A stretch of DNA of 64,000 nt from Bacillus testis (GCF_001243895.1 NZ_LN851186.1:1746993-1810992); one strand, 5' to 3'; positions 19,226-28,761 are shown, counted from the stretch's first letter. The notes: generated from the letters alone by a model not told the origin. Made by a program: numbers and translations.

Positions 19226-20317
19226 TTGAAGAAGCGTAAAATTGGTTTAGCGCTATCATTTGTATTGGCTGCCGGCACATTGCTTGGAGCTTGCGGAAGC
19301 AAAGATGACAGCGACAAAAGCTCTGACTCAAACAAGAAGGATAATTTCACAGTAGCGATGGTAACCGATACTGGTGGTGTGGATGACAAATCATTCAACC
19401 AATCCGCATGGGAAGGTATCCAAAAATACGGTAAAGATAATGGATTGAAAGAGGGAAAAGGCGGTTATGACTACATGCAGTCAAAAGCTGAGTCTGACTA
19501 CTCACCAAACGTCAATACCCTTGTTCGCAATAAATTTGATTTGATTTATGGGATCGGGTTCAAATTGGAAGATGCGATCTCCCAAGCAGCTAAACAACGC
19601 CCTGACACTAAATTTGCGATTGTTGACTCTGTTGTAGAAGGCGATAATGTGGCAAGCATCACATTCAAAGAGGAAGATGGATCATTCCTTGTTGGAGTAG
19701 CGGCTGCTAAAGCTTCAAAAAGCAATAAAATCGGCTTTATCGGCGGTGTTGATGGAGAATTGATCAACAAATTCGAAGTTGGCTTTATCGCTGGTGTTAA
19801 ATCTGTAAACCCTAAAGCAGATGTAAAAGTCCAATATGCCGGAGATTTTGGTAAAGCGGACGTTGGTAAGCAAATTGCCAACTCTATGTACTCTCAAGGA
19901 ATCGATGTCATTTACCACGCAGCAGGCGGAACTGGTAACGGCGTGTTTACAGCAGCCAAAGAAATCAAAAAAGCAGATCCTAGCAAAAATATTTGGGTAA
20001 TCGGGGTTGACCGTGACCAAGCTGACGAAGGCAAATTGAATGTAAACGGCAAAGATATGACTGTAACACTAACTTCAATGGTTAAACGCGTTGACATCGC
20101 TGTTGCAGACTTAGCTGAAAAAGCGAAAGACGGCAAGTTCCCTGGCGGCGAAGAAATCAAATACGGCCTTGAAGATAATGCAATCACTGTAGCAACAACT
20201 GGCGACAACCTTTCTGAAGATACTCAAAACGCAATCAAAGAGTGGACAGAAAAACTTAAAAACGGTGATGTAAAAGCGCCAACTACTCGTAAAGAATTAA
20301 AACAAATGAAATTCTAA
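19226..20317 (+). CDS. nupN: BMP-family nucleoside-binding lipoprotein
   Basis: Extracytoplasmic substrate-binding lipoprotein of the Bmp/Med family (363 residues), which bind nucleosides. Signal peptide of about 22 residues with lipobox LGAC, lipidated Cys23, then a Ser/Asp/Lys-rich linker and the domain start [25 protein letters not shown] start with AGGAGG. The gene directly after codes for the matching ATPase. The symbol follows the B. subtilis nupNOPQ guanosine transporter; the substrate is not provable here. Confidence 0.9.
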   Translation: MKKRKIGLALSFVLAAGTLLGACGSKDDSDKSSDSNKKDNFTVAMVTDTGGVDDKSFNQSAWEGIQKYGKDNGLKEGKGGYDYMQSKAESDYSPNVNTLVRNKFDLIYGIGFKLEDAISQAAKQRPDTKFAIVDSVVEGDNVASITFKEEDGSFLVGVAAAKASKSNKIGFIGGVDGELINKFEVGFIAGVKSVNPKADVKVQYAGDFGKADVGKQIANSMYSQGIDVIYHAAGGTGNGVFTAAKEIKKADPSKNIWVIGVDRDQADEGKLNVNGKDMTVTLTSMVKRVDIAVADLAEKAKDGKFPGGEEIKYGLEDNAITVATTGDNLSEDTQNAIKEWTEKLKNGDVKAPTTRKELKQMKF

Positions 20318-20321
20318 GTTC

Positions 20322-20367
20322 AAAAAAGGATAAAGGAATGCTGTTCGGCGGCATTTCTTTATCCTTC
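20322..20367 (+). terminator. Hairpin after nupN
   Basis: GGATAAAGGAATGC pairs with GCATTTCTTTATCC (one G:T pair). Only TTC follows, so it may be a leaky terminator or 3' stabiliser that keeps the binding protein more abundant than the membrane parts. Confidence 0.65.
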
Positions 20368-20786
20368 AATAAAAGTTCCGTCGAAGCATTTAATTATACA
20401 TGAATATTCAATTATGCGCAACTATTAATTTCTACGAGAAAGCAAATGAAAGGTTGTAGGAGGTAAGACTTCTTACATTCTTTCCTTTGCCTTTTCCTAA
20501 GCAGCTTTGTTATGGAAGATCGTCGTTGTAAGTTGATGCCAAACGTATCGCGAAATACAGCCTTCTTCCCAACAGAGCTTTTTATTCGGCCTTTTTTAGA
20601 TAATTTCCCCTGAAAACAGGCGAGTATTGCAAGGATCAAGCAATATAGTAGGTTCATTCTTTTTAGTGTAAAGGGAGAGCAAGAGGTTAGAAACTGTATA
20701 GATTAGTATACCGAATCAAAGCCTTTCATTACAAAAGGTAAGCCAAATGGATGCTTACTATAAGATATAAGGGAGTGAGAGAACGA
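20368..20786 (+). other. Non-coding gap between nupN and nupO
   Basis: About 420 bp without a convincing gene: the longest open frame (- strand, 20412-20657) lacks a ribosome-binding site and recognisable motifs. A GTAAGC/GCTTAC inverted repeat (20740-20760) precedes the nupO ribosome-binding site. I see no purine riboswitch core. Confidence 0.4.
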
Positions 20787-22322
20787 GTGGAACATGTTAT
20801 TGAAATGCTCAATATAACGAAGGAATTCCCGGGGATCATCGCAAATGATAACATCACCCTACAGGTGAAAAAAGGCGAAATCCATGCACTTCTGGGGGAA
20901 AACGGAGCAGGGAAATCAACGTTGATGAACGTCCTTTTTGGTTTGTACCAACCGGAAAAAGGCGAAATCCGTGTAAATGGAGAGCCGGTTAAGATCACGA
21001 ATCCAAACATCGCCAACGACCTTGGCATCGGGATGGTTCATCAACATTTTATGCTGGTAGATCCGTTGACTGTAACGGAGAATATCATCCTCGGTAAAGA
21101 GCCGACAAAATTCGGCAAAATCTCTTTAAACGAAGCAGCAAAAGAAGTAAGAAAAATTTCGGAGCAATATGGCCTAAGTGTTGACCCATATGCGAAAATT
21201 GCTGATATTTCAGTGGGAATGCAACAGCGTGTCGAAATCCTCAAAACTTTATACCGCGGCGCAGAAATCCTTATCTTTGATGAACCTACGGCAGTATTGA
21301 CTCCGCAAGAAATCAAAGAATTGATCACCATTATGAAAAAGCTGATTGCTGAAGGCAAATCAATCATTTTGATCACACACAAACTAAAAGAAATCATGGA
21401 AGTGTGCGACCGGGTGACGATTATCCGAAAGGGAAAAGGAATCGGTACTGTGAATGTCGCAGATACGAACACGGATGAGCTTGCAAACTTGATGGTAGGC
21501 CGTGAAGTTGTCTTTAAAACAGAAAAAGCTGAACCGCAGCCAAAACAGGCCGTGCTTGAAATCGAGAACCTGACAGTAAAAGACAGCCGTCATGTCAAAG
21601 CGGTTAACAACCTGAACCTTGCTGTCCGGGCAGGAGAGATCGTTGGTATCGCTGGTGTCGACGGCAACGGACAATCTGAATTGATTGAGGCGATTACCGG
21701 TTTGATGAAGGCAGAATCCGGCAGTATCAAATTGAATGGCAAGGATATCACTAACCTTTCTCCTCGAAAAGTAACGGAATCCGCTGTTGGGCATATCCCT
21801 CAGGATCGCCATAAGCATGGATTGGTGCTGGATTTCTCCATGAGTGAAAACATCGTGCTTCAAACGTACTACCAAAAGCCTTTTTCGAAGAATGGTGTAT
21901 TGAATCATACAGCTATTAATCAAAAAGCAAAAACACTAATTGAAGAATATGATGTGCGCACACCAAGCATCCATACGCTTGCACGGGCATTATCAGGCGG
22001 TAACCAGCAAAAAGCGATCATCGGCCGTGAAATCGACCGGAATCCTGATTTATTGATTGCTGCCCAGCCGACACGGGGCCTCGACGTAGGTGCCATTGAA
22101 TTCATCCATAAACGTCTGATTGAACAGCGCGATAAAGGAAAAGCCGTTCTTCTTGTTTCCTTTGAATTGGATGAAATCATGAACGTCAGCGACCGGATTG
22201 CAGTTATGTATGAAGGGGAGATTGTGGCAATCGTGAAACCAAAAGAAACAACAGAGCAAGAACTGGGCTTATTGATGGCCGGTAGCAAACGTATGGAAAC
22301 GGGGGAAACAAGTCATGACTAA
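20787..22322 (+). CDS. nupO: Nucleoside ABC transporter ATP-binding protein
   Basis: Double-ABC ATPase of the sugar/nucleoside type, 511 residues. The first nucleotide-binding domain has Walker A GENGAGKST and signature VGMQQR; the second has a degenerate Walker A (GVDGNGQSE) but an intact SGGNQQK signature, typical of this family. The frame begins at 20751, but GTG 20787 lies 8 nt after AAGGGAGTGA and gives the family N-terminus MEHVIEMLNITK. Its end overlaps nupP by 8 bp. Confidence 0.93.
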   Translation: MEHVIEMLNITKEFPGIIANDNITLQVKKGEIHALLGENGAGKSTLMNVLFGLYQPEKGEIRVNGEPVKITNPNIANDLGIGMVHQHFMLVDPLTVTENIILGKEPTKFGKISLNEAAKEVRKISEQYGLSVDPYAKIADISVGMQQRVEILKTLYRGAEILIFDEPTAVLTPQEIKELITIMKKLIAEGKSIILITHKLKEIMEVCDRVTIIRKGKGIGTVNVADTNTDELANLMVGREVVFKTEKAEPQPKQAVLEIENLTVKDSRHVKAVNNLNLAVRAGEIVGIAGVDGNGQSELIEAITGLMKAESGSIKLNGKDITNLSPRKVTESAVGHIPQDRHKHGLVLDFSMSENIVLQTYYQKPFSKNGVLNHTAINQKAKTLIEEYDVRTPSIHTLARALSGGNQQKAIIGREIDRNPDLLIAAQPTRGLDVGAIEFIHKRLIEQRDKGKAVLLVSFELDEIMNVSDRIAVMYEGEIVAIVKPKETTEQELGLLMAGSKRMETGETSHD

Positions 22323-23364
22323 TAAACGCGCCATAAACATATTGGTACCCGTTATAGCTGTAATTTTGGGCCTTGTTGCCGGTGCCATTGTTATGCTGAT
22401 TACAGGCTATAATCCAATTGATGGATATGTGGCTCTAGTCAATGGTGCTTTTGGAGAAATGTATTATGTGGGTGAAACGTTCAGACAATTCATTCCGCTT
22501 CTCTTGGCAGGATTGGCTGTCGCCTTTGCTTTTAGAGCCGGATTGTTCAATATCGGGGTTGAAGGCCAGGTAATCGTTGGATGGTTTGCCGCTGTGTGGG
22601 TCGGTACAACTTTTGATTTTCCTAAAATTATTCATTTGCCTTTGGCCATCATCACAGCCGCTTTGGCCGGTGCATTCTGGGCATTCATTGCCGGGTTCCT
22701 GAAGGCGAAACTTCGTGTCCATGAAGTAATTGTTACAATCATGCTGAATTATATCGCATTGCATGTAACAAACGCACTTGTTAAAACAGTATTGACTGAT
22801 AACAAAGATAAAACAGAGATGGTGGCTGACTCCGCTTCGTTAAAATCTCCATTCCTGGAAAATCTGACGGATTTCTCCCGCCTGCACTGGGGTATCATCA
22901 TTGCCATCATTGCTGCTATTATTATGTGGTTCATTATTGAAAAAACGAAAACAGGCTATGAATTGCGTTCTGTCGGCTATAACCAGGAAGCATCACGCTA
23001 TGCAGGGATGAACGTCAATAAAAGCATTATGCTATCTATGGCGATCTCCGGAGCATTCGCTGGTCTTGCCGGTGCAATGGAAGGTTTGGGAACATTTGGA
23101 TTCGTGGAAGTGAAAAGTGCTTTCACAGGAATCGGTTTCGATGGAATCGCGGTTGCCCTTCTAGGCGGCAACGTAGCGATTGGTGTCGGATTTGCGGCTC
23201 TTCTTTTTGGGGCTCTGAAAATGGGAGCATTAAATATGCCATTCGCAGCAGGTGTTCCAAACGAATTGGTCGACATTGTTATTGCATTCATCATTTTCTT
23301 TGTCGCATCAAGCTATTTTATTCGAGTGCTGTTAGAGCGCAAGAATCGTAAGGGGGATAAATAA
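22315..23364 (+). CDS. nupP: Nucleoside ABC transporter permease NupP
   Basis: A 349-residue inner-membrane permease of the BPD_transp_2 family with about 8-10 hydrophobic segments. The GLFNIGVEGQ motif near residue 76 marks this family and recurs as VVNIGLEGL in the partner permease. Start overlaps the ATPase gene; the partner starts directly at the stop codon. Confidence 0.92.
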   Translation: MTNKRAINILVPVIAVILGLVAGAIVMLITGYNPIDGYVALVNGAFGEMYYVGETFRQFIPLLLAGLAVAFAFRAGLFNIGVEGQVIVGWFAAVWVGTTFDFPKIIHLPLAIITAALAGAFWAFIAGFLKAKLRVHEVIVTIMLNYIALHVTNALVKTVLTDNKDKTEMVADSASLKSPFLENLTDFSRLHWGIIIAIIAAIIMWFIIEKTKTGYELRSVGYNQEASRYAGMNVNKSIMLSMAISGAFAGLAGAMEGLGTFGFVEVKSAFTGIGFDGIAVALLGGNVAIGVGFAALLFGALKMGALNMPFAAGVPNELVDIVIAFIIFFVASSYFIRVLLERKNRKGDK

Positions 23365-24330
23365 GTGAGTATTACAGAAATCTTACAAATTATTGTGCCT
23401 TCTATGATTGCTTTGGCTGCGCCTTTAATATTCACTGCACTTGGTGGGGTATTCTCAGAACGGTCTGGGGTAGTTAACATCGGTCTTGAAGGATTAATGG
23501 TGTTCGGGGCTTTCTCTTCCATCGTTTTCAATTTAACCTTCGGGGACACATTAGGGCATTTGACACCTTGGATTTCAATCCTTGTCGCGATGGTTGTAGG
23601 GATGATTTTCTCATTGCTGCATGGTTTGGCATCGATCACATTCCGCGCCAATCAAGTTGTCAGCGGTGTGGCCATCAACTTCTTAGCAACTGGGTTATGT
23701 TTATTCCTTGTGAAATTATTCTATGACAAGGGCCAAACTGACATGATTCCGCAGGAAACTGCTTTTAATAAAGTAGATATTCCTGTATTGAGCGATATTC
23801 CGTTCATCGGGGATATCTTCTTTTCTAAGGTGTATTACATTTCTTATATTGCGATCATCATTCCGTTCATCGCATGGTATGTTTTATTTAAAACACCATT
23901 TGGCCTGCGCATCCGTGCAGTCGGTGAACATCCGATGGCCGCTGATACAATGGGCGTGAACGTAACGAAAATCCGTTATGTATCTGTCATGATTTCCGGT
24001 GCTTTCGCCGGAATCGGTGGTGCAATCCATGCGATCACGGTTACAAGCGACTTCAGCCATGCAACGATCAATGGCCAAGGTTTTATGGCGCTTGCCGCGA
24101 TGATTTTCGGAAAATGGCATCCGCTTGGCGCTTTAGGGGCTGCACTGTTCTTTGGTCTGGCACAAAGTTTAAGTATCGTAGGGGCTTCGCTTCCTTTCTT
24201 CAAGGATATCCCTTCCGTATACTTATTAATTGCGCCGTATGTACTAACCATCATTGCTTTGGCTGGTTTCATCGGCCGCGCCGATGCTCCGAAAGCATCA
24301 GGGGAGCCTTATATCAAAGGTAGCCGTTAA
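23365..24330 (+). CDS. nupQ: Nucleoside ABC transporter permease NupQ
   Basis: Second permease subunit, 321 residues, with multiple membrane spans and the family motif SGVVNIGLEGLM near residue 35. The GTG start follows the nupP stop without a gap, with AAGGGGGA as ribosome-binding site inside nupP. Ends the operon with a strong terminator. Confidence 0.92.
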   Translation: MSITEILQIIVPSMIALAAPLIFTALGGVFSERSGVVNIGLEGLMVFGAFSSIVFNLTFGDTLGHLTPWISILVAMVVGMIFSLLHGLASITFRANQVVSGVAINFLATGLCLFLVKLFYDKGQTDMIPQETAFNKVDIPVLSDIPFIGDIFFSKVYYISYIAIIIPFIAWYVLFKTPFGLRIRAVGEHPMAADTMGVNVTKIRYVSVMISGAFAGIGGAIHAITVTSDFSHATINGQGFMALAAMIFGKWHPLGALGAALFFGLAQSLSIVGASLPFFKDIPSVYLLIAPYVLTIIALAGFIGRADAPKASGEPYIKGSR

Positions 24331-24335
24331 ATAAG

Positions 24336-24380
24336 AAAAGGAAGAAGCCTTGGCTGTCAGCAGCCAAGGCTTCTTCTTTT
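24336..24380 (+). terminator. nupQ terminator
   Basis: A perfect 15-bp stem GAAGAAGCCTTGGCT and its complement with loop GTCAGC, followed by TTTT. Confidence 0.93.
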
Positions 24381-24383
24381 AGC

Positions 24384-24478
24384 GAATTGGCGAACAAGCA
24401 ATTCCCACTAACAATCCGATTGGTTCAACGAATGATTGTTGGAGACAGATGAAACCTCGCTAGCAAAGTTTCACTTAT
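24384..24478 (+). repeat. Dispersed structured repeat, copy B (5' truncated)
   Basis: Carries the 3' half only: AATCCGATTGGTTCAA, identical to 16 bases of copy C, then GAATGATTGTTGG and the AAAGTTTCACTTATT end. It directly follows the nupQ terminator. A GAAAC/GTTTC inverted repeat (24451-24472) replaces the usual G5/C5 hairpin. Confidence 0.55.
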
Positions 24479-24527
24479 TCTTGCAGGAGAAAAATGTTCG
24501 GCAACGAATAACTGAAGGTGGAGTGCA

Positions 24528-24548
24528 ATAAACATAAACGATGTTTAT
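24528..24548 (+). promoter_or_regulatory. Inverted repeat upstream of ymfF
   Basis: ATAAACAT and ATGTTTAT, a perfect 8-bp inverted repeat with a 5-bp spacer, overlapping a TATAAT-like hexamer at 24546-24551. Candidate operator; the protein is unknown. Confidence 0.35.
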
Positions 24549-24614
24549 AATTAGTAAGTGAAAGAAAGAATAAAGATTAATTGCTACTATACATAATGTC
24601 AGGGGGTTTTACCT

Positions 24615-25892
24615 ATGTCACATGCCAATGAAATAAGCACCGAGAATGGCTATACATTGCATATCGTACCCACGGAAAAATACAAGACGAACTGTATCGT
24701 CTGGAAGATGAAAGCGCCTTTGGAAAAGGAAACTGTGACGAAGCGGGCTTTATTGCCTTATGTCTTGCAAAGCAGTACCGAGCAATTCAAGAATGCACCG
24801 CTATTGCGCGCCTATCTGGAAGAATTGTACGGGGCTTCATTATTCGTAAATGTCGGCAAAAAAGGCGAATACCATATCATGACCTTTTCGTTGGAGATTG
24901 CCAATGAAAAGTTTCTATCAGACCCGACGCCATTATTAGAAAAAGGTTTGCGCCTTTTAATGGACATTTTATTTAAGCCACATGCTTCAAATAACGCATT
25001 CAACGATAAAGAGGTAGAACAGGAAAAGCGGACGCTGAAGCAAAGGATCCAATCGCTGAATGACGACAAAATGAAATATTCGTCTAACCGGTTAGTAGAA
25101 GAAATGTGCAAAAATGAACCGTACGGCCTTGAAGTAAATGGGGACGAAAAGGAAGTGGATGCGATTACGCCCGCCTCTTTGTATGAGTATTACCAATATG
25201 CCATGCAAAACGATGAACTCGATTTATTTGTTGTAGGCGATGTAGATCCGAAGTATGTCCAGTCCCTGTGCCGCCAACTGGTCAAGCTGCAGCCAAGAGA
25301 GCCGAAAGTTCAGGCATCAGCGCATGTGCGCCAAGACATCAAAGTAAATGAAGTCATCGAGAAGCAGGCTATTATGCAAGGGAAATTAAATATCGGCTAC
25401 CGTACAGGCATTACTTATGGTGACGATGATTACTATGCATTGCAAGTCTTTAATGGGATCTTCGGCGGTTTCTCCCATTCGAAATTGTTCATGGAAGTAA
25501 GAGAGAAGAATAGCCTGGCCTATTATGCAGCCTCTAGGCTTGAAAGCCATAAAGGGCTGTTGATCGTGGTTTCAGGCATCCAAAATGAAAATTACGAAAA
25601 GACGCTTACTATTATAAACGAACAAATGGAGAGCATGAAAAAAGGCGATTTTTCCGATGACATTATTGTCCAGACAAAGGCAGTCATAGAAAATCAGCTG
25701 CTTGAGACGGTGGATAATGCTTATGGGCTGATCGAAATCCTGTATCATAATGTGGTTTCCAAAAAACATGTTACCGTGGATGAATGGCTGGAAAAAATCA
25801 AAAATGTTACAAGAGAAGAGATCCTTGCTGTGGGCGAAAAAGTCCAGCTGGATACAATCTACTTCTTGACTGGATCGGAGGTGCAAAAGTGA
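24615..25892 (+). CDS. ymfF: M16-family peptidase-like protein YmfF (no HXXEH)
   Basis: A 425-residue member of the insulinase/MPP family. The inverted zinc-binding motif HXXEH expected near residue 50 is absent (the region reads LPYVLQSSTEQFK), while the C-terminal fold with FNGIFGGFSHSKLFMEVREKNSLAYYAASR is kept. It is probably the non-catalytic partner of YmfH, like the alpha subunit of mitochondrial MPP. CAGGGGG site before ATG; its stop overlaps the ymfH start by one base. Confidence 0.9.
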   Translation: MSHANEISTENGYTLHIVPTEKYKTNCIVWKMKAPLEKETVTKRALLPYVLQSSTEQFKNAPLLRAYLEELYGASLFVNVGKKGEYHIMTFSLEIANEKFLSDPTPLLEKGLRLLMDILFKPHASNNAFNDKEVEQEKRTLKQRIQSLNDDKMKYSSNRLVEEMCKNEPYGLEVNGDEKEVDAITPASLYEYYQYAMQNDELDLFVVGDVDPKYVQSLCRQLVKLQPREPKVQASAHVRQDIKVNEVIEKQAIMQGKLNIGYRTGITYGDDDYYALQVFNGIFGGFSHSKLFMEVREKNSLAYYAASRLESHKGLLIVVSGIQNENYEKTLTIINEQMESMKKGDFSDDIIVQTKAVIENQLLETVDNAYGLIEILYHNVVSKKHVTVDEWLEKIKNVTREEILAVGEKVQLDTIYFLTGSEVQK

Positions 25893-27184
25893 TGGAGCAA
25901 TTGGTATATAATCAAATAGATGAAGTGCTTTATTACGAGAAGCAAAAAAACGGGCTGGACGTTTATATCCTCCCAAAAAAAGGCTTTAACAAAACATATG
26001 CGACTTTTACGACTAAATACGGTTCTGTCGACAACACATTCCGCCCACTTGGACAACAAGAGGTAAAAACGGTTCCTGACGGCATTGCCCATTTCCTCGA
26101 GCATAAGCTTTTTGAAAAAGAAGACGGCGATGTATTCCAGCAGTTCTCGAAGCAAGGGGCGTCAGCCAATGCCTTTACATCCTTTACAAGAACAGCGTAC
26201 CTGTTCTCAAGCACTTCGCAAGTCGAGAAAAACCTGGAGACATTAATTGATTTTGTACAGGAGCCTTATTTTACAAAGGAAACGGTAGAGAAGGAAAAAG
26301 GCATCATCGGGCAGGAAATCAATATGTATAACGATAATCCTGATTGGCGCCTTTATTTCGGGGCCATTGAAAATATGTATAAAAACCATCCGGTGAAAAT
26401 CGATATTGCCGGTACGATTGAAAGCATATCGCATATCACAAAAGATTTGCTGTATGAATGCTATCATACGTTCTACCATCCAAGCAATATGCTGTTATTT
26501 ATTGTAGGCCCTGTCGACCCTGAAAAAATCATGGAGATGGTGCGTGGAAACCAGGCTAAAAAAGAGTTTGCCGAGCCAGAAGAGATTCTGCGAGAAAAAG
26601 TAACGGAACAAGATGAAGTTGCCTCTAAGAAGCAGGTATTGAAAATGAATGTGCAAACGCCAAAATGCTTGGTTGGCATTAAAGGAACAGTCCATCAAGA
26701 ACACGGCAAGGAATTGCTCAAAAAAGAATTAACGGTTAATGTGCTGTTGGATATGCTGTTCGGCAAAAGTTCCGACATGTATGATGACTTGTATTCAGAA
26801 GGATTGATTGACGGCTCATTCTCTTACGAATATACACAGGAAACAGACTTTGGATTCGCCTTAATCGGTGGCGATACCCAAGACCCTGACACTTTGGCGG
26901 AGAAGGTTATGGCTTATCTCCTTAGCCATAAGGATGGCAGCCGTTTGGATGAAGATACGCTAAACAGGACGAAAAAGAAGAAGATCGGTTCTTTCCTGCG
27001 TTCCCTGAATTCGCCTGAGAATATCGCCAATTCATTTACAGGCTATGCATTCCATGGCAGCAGCTTATTTGATATTGTCCCGCTATTGGAGAGCATCACT
27101 ATGGAAGACCTGAAGCAAGTGGCTAAAACCCTGATCAATGAAAAAAGATTGACGGTTTGCCAAGTTATGCCGAATAATAAATAA
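25892..27184 (+). CDS. ymfH: M16-family zinc protease YmfH
   Basis: A 430-residue metalloprotease with HFLEH (about 69-73) and the second-domain elements LYSEGLIDGSFSYEYTQ. The open frame extends 108 bp upstream within ymfF, but the ATG at 25892, which overlaps the ymfF stop and follows GGAGGTG, is the start. Expected to act as a heterodimer with YmfF; the substrate is unknown. Confidence 0.92.
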   Translation: MEQLVYNQIDEVLYYEKQKNGLDVYILPKKGFNKTYATFTTKYGSVDNTFRPLGQQEVKTVPDGIAHFLEHKLFEKEDGDVFQQFSKQGASANAFTSFTRTAYLFSSTSQVEKNLETLIDFVQEPYFTKETVEKEKGIIGQEINMYNDNPDWRLYFGAIENMYKNHPVKIDIAGTIESISHITKDLLYECYHTFYHPSNMLLFIVGPVDPEKIMEMVRGNQAKKEFAEPEEILREKVTEQDEVASKKQVLKMNVQTPKCLVGIKGTVHQEHGKELLKKELTVNVLLDMLFGKSSDMYDDLYSEGLIDGSFSYEYTQETDFGFALIGGDTQDPDTLAEKVMAYLLSHKDGSRLDEDTLNRTKKKKIGSFLRSLNSPENIANSFTGYAFHGSSLFDIVPLLESITMEDLKQVAKTLINEKRLTVCQVMPNNK

Positions 27185-27186
27185 GA

Positions 27187-27228
27187 CAAAACAAAGAAGG
27201 TTTGCAAAAGCGAACCTTCTTTGTTTGT
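27187..27228 (+). terminator. ymfH terminator
   Basis: AACAAAGAAGGTT pairs perfectly with AACCTTCTTTGTT; T-rich bases lie at the end of the stem. Confidence 0.8.
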
Positions 27229-27256
27229 AAAGAGCGGAGAGAAGGATGAAACGAAG

Positions 27257-27982
27257 ATGAAAAATCAATATGTGTTAATAACGGGGGCCAGCGGTGCCAT
27301 TGGCCGCGCAACCGCATTGAAGTTGGCGGAACAGGGGTATTCTCTATATCTCCATTATAATTCTAACGGCGAAGCAATCTCTGAACTGCTGCAGGAACTG
27401 AAACATTACAATATAGAAGCGATTCCTGTGCAGGCGGATTTGAGCCAGCCGGACGGGGCGGATCTTTTAAGTGAACAGATTCTATCTTTGCATCATCTGG
27501 TCCTGAACAGCGGTGCTTCACTTTATGGCCTGATGACCGATGTCAACCGGGAAGAACTGCATAGCATGACGCAATTGCATGTCATAAGCCCGTTTATTCT
27601 CGTACAGAAACTGCTGCCAAAAATAATGCGCGGGCATGCCGGCAGTATTGTGGCTGTCACGTCTATTTGGGGAGATACCGGTGCTTCCTGCGAAGTATTG
27701 TATAGTATGCTGAAAGGAGCCCAAAATGCGTTTGTCAAATCACTGAGCAAAGAAGTGGCTCCTATGGGAATTCGAGTGAATGCGGTATCCCCGGGCGCGG
27801 TTGAAACCCCCATGCTCGCTTCCTTTTCAAAAGGAGAAAAGCAAGCATTGGAAGAAGAGATCCCGCTTGGCCGCTTAGCAGATCCTCGTGAAATCGCCAA
27901 CAGTATCTCGTTTCTGCTGTCGGAAGAAGCGTCTTATCTGACAGGGCATATCCTGAGAGTCAACGGCGGCTGGTATATTTAA
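27257..27982 (+). CDS. ymfI: SDR-family oxidoreductase YmfI
   Basis: Short-chain dehydrogenase/reductase of 241 residues resembling 3-oxoacyl-ACP reductase. N-terminal TGASGAIGR (NAD(P)-binding), the Ser in VAVTSIWGDTG, catalytic YSMLK (about 158-162) and the C-terminal VNGGWYI. The substrate is not known; the homolog in B. subtilis sits in the same place after ymfH. Upstream in-frame codons from 27221 lie in the terminator and are not coding. Confidence 0.9.
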   Translation: MKNQYVLITGASGAIGRATALKLAEQGYSLYLHYNSNGEAISELLQELKHYNIEAIPVQADLSQPDGADLLSEQILSLHHLVLNSGASLYGLMTDVNREELHSMTQLHVISPFILVQKLLPKIMRGHAGSIVAVTSIWGDTGASCEVLYSMLKGAQNAFVKSLSKEVAPMGIRVNAVSPGAVETPMLASFSKGEKQALEEEIPLGRLADPREIANSISFLLSEEASYLTGHILRVNGGWYI

Positions 27983-28054
27983 TTGGAATACAAGAAAAGC
28001 GTGCATAAAGCCATCCTCTCCTACACACATTATGTGTAAGAAAGGGTGATTAAC

Positions 28055-28312
28055 ATGTCTATCCTAGATAACTGGGACCAATGGAAAAACTTCCTTGGAG
28101 ACCGTCTGCAGAGCGCAGAAGGCGATGGGATTTCCCAAAGTGTCATCTCTGATTTAGCATTCGAGATCGGCGATTATCTGGCCAACCAAGTAACGCCGAA
28201 AAACGATCAGGAAAAAGTGCTTGCCGACCTATGGTCAGTCGCTTCAGATGAGGAACGCCATGCAATTGCAAATATGATGGTCAAATTAGTGGAAAAAGGG
28301 CATAACCAATAA
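28055..28312 (+). CDS. ymfJ: YmfJ family small protein (DUF3243)
   Basis: An 85-residue protein of unknown function, conserved after ymfI in Bacillus. The body (ILDNWDQWKNFLGD ... EERHAIANMMVKLVEK) matches the family. The last codons, AAC CAA TAA, lie in the terminal block of a dispersed repeat (copy G), which apparently provides the stop codon. GTG 28046 is within the AAAGGGTGAT site, so ATG 28055 is used. Confidence 0.9.
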   Translation: MSILDNWDQWKNFLGDRLQSAEGDGISQSVISDLAFEIGDYLANQVTPKNDQEKVLADLWSVASDEERHAIANMMVKLVEKGHNQ

Positions 28313-28460
28313 AGTGGTCTTTGATCGGTGCAGGTTTTATTTTTCCTCCACTAATCAGTAGTTAAACCAAGTGGATCCTCACCTGCGCTTGCTTGCCAAT
28401 TAGGCTTCTTTATTTTGTTTTTCATAGGGAAGTAGAATCTTAGCGCATGTTAAATAAAAT
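28307..28460 (-). repeat. Dispersed structured repeat, copy G (minus strand)
   Basis: Read on the minus strand it shows TTTAACATGCGCTAAG, AATAAAGAAG, CAAGCAAGCGCAGG, AGGATCCACTTGGTTTAAC, a GTGGAGGAAAAATAAAACC block and CACCGATCAAAGACCACTTTATTGG. TGCGCT pairs with AGCGCA, where copy F has TGGCGCT with AGCGCCA, so the outer stem is kept although the bases differ. Its end overlaps the ymfJ stop codon. Confidence 0.65.
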
Positions 28461-28466
28461 GTTGCA

Positions 28467-28498
28467 GAAAAAGCATACATCTTTTTGTATGCTTTTTC
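28467..28498. terminator. Bidirectional terminator after ymfJ
   Basis: GAAAAAGCATACA pairs perfectly (13 bp) with TGTATGCTTTTTC, T-rich on either strand. Confidence 0.85.
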
Positions 28499-28536
28499 AC
28501 ATTATAAACTGCTGTTCAATTATAGCGTTTTTTTCA

Positions 28537-28683
28537 TTATTTTAAAGGACAGTTGTAGTTCAATTTTTCTTCGTATTTGCCGATGGCAGTCAACAAGATT
28601 TTGTTTTCCGCAATACGATCGATAACATATTCCAGTTTATTAGACGGACTTAATAGATATAGGCCTACTTTTACAAGCGACAA
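28537..28683 (-). pseudogene. Possible gene remnant, minus strand
   Basis: A 48-codon open frame with protein-like composition (ending NKILLTAIGKYEEKLNYNCPLK) but no ribosome-binding site, only a weak TTG start and a stop codon just upstream. It may be the 3' remnant of a decayed gene or chance. I recognise no family. Confidence 0.2.
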
Positions 28684-28701
28684 TTTTCAAAAGGAGGCAT
28701 T

Positions 28702-28761
28702 ATGGTTCAAGTTAAATGCCCTGATGAGGTTTACGACGGGGAGAATACGTGTAAAAAATAA
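28702..28761 (+). CDS. Possible 19-residue peptide with strong RBS
   Basis: ATG preceded by AAAAGGAGG at 6-7 nt, encoding a 19-residue peptide starting MVQVKCPDEVYDGENTCKK. Nothing in it is recognisable. It could be a leader peptide for ymfK, a small protein, or the 5' end of a decayed gene. No promoter is evident. Confidence 0.25.
   Translation: MVQVKCPDEVYDGENTCKK

Noticed and set aside
20412..20657. 81-codon open frame on the minus strand between nupN and nupO
   Set aside because: No ribosome-binding site, odd Lys/Arg-rich composition and no recognisable motif; treated as chance.
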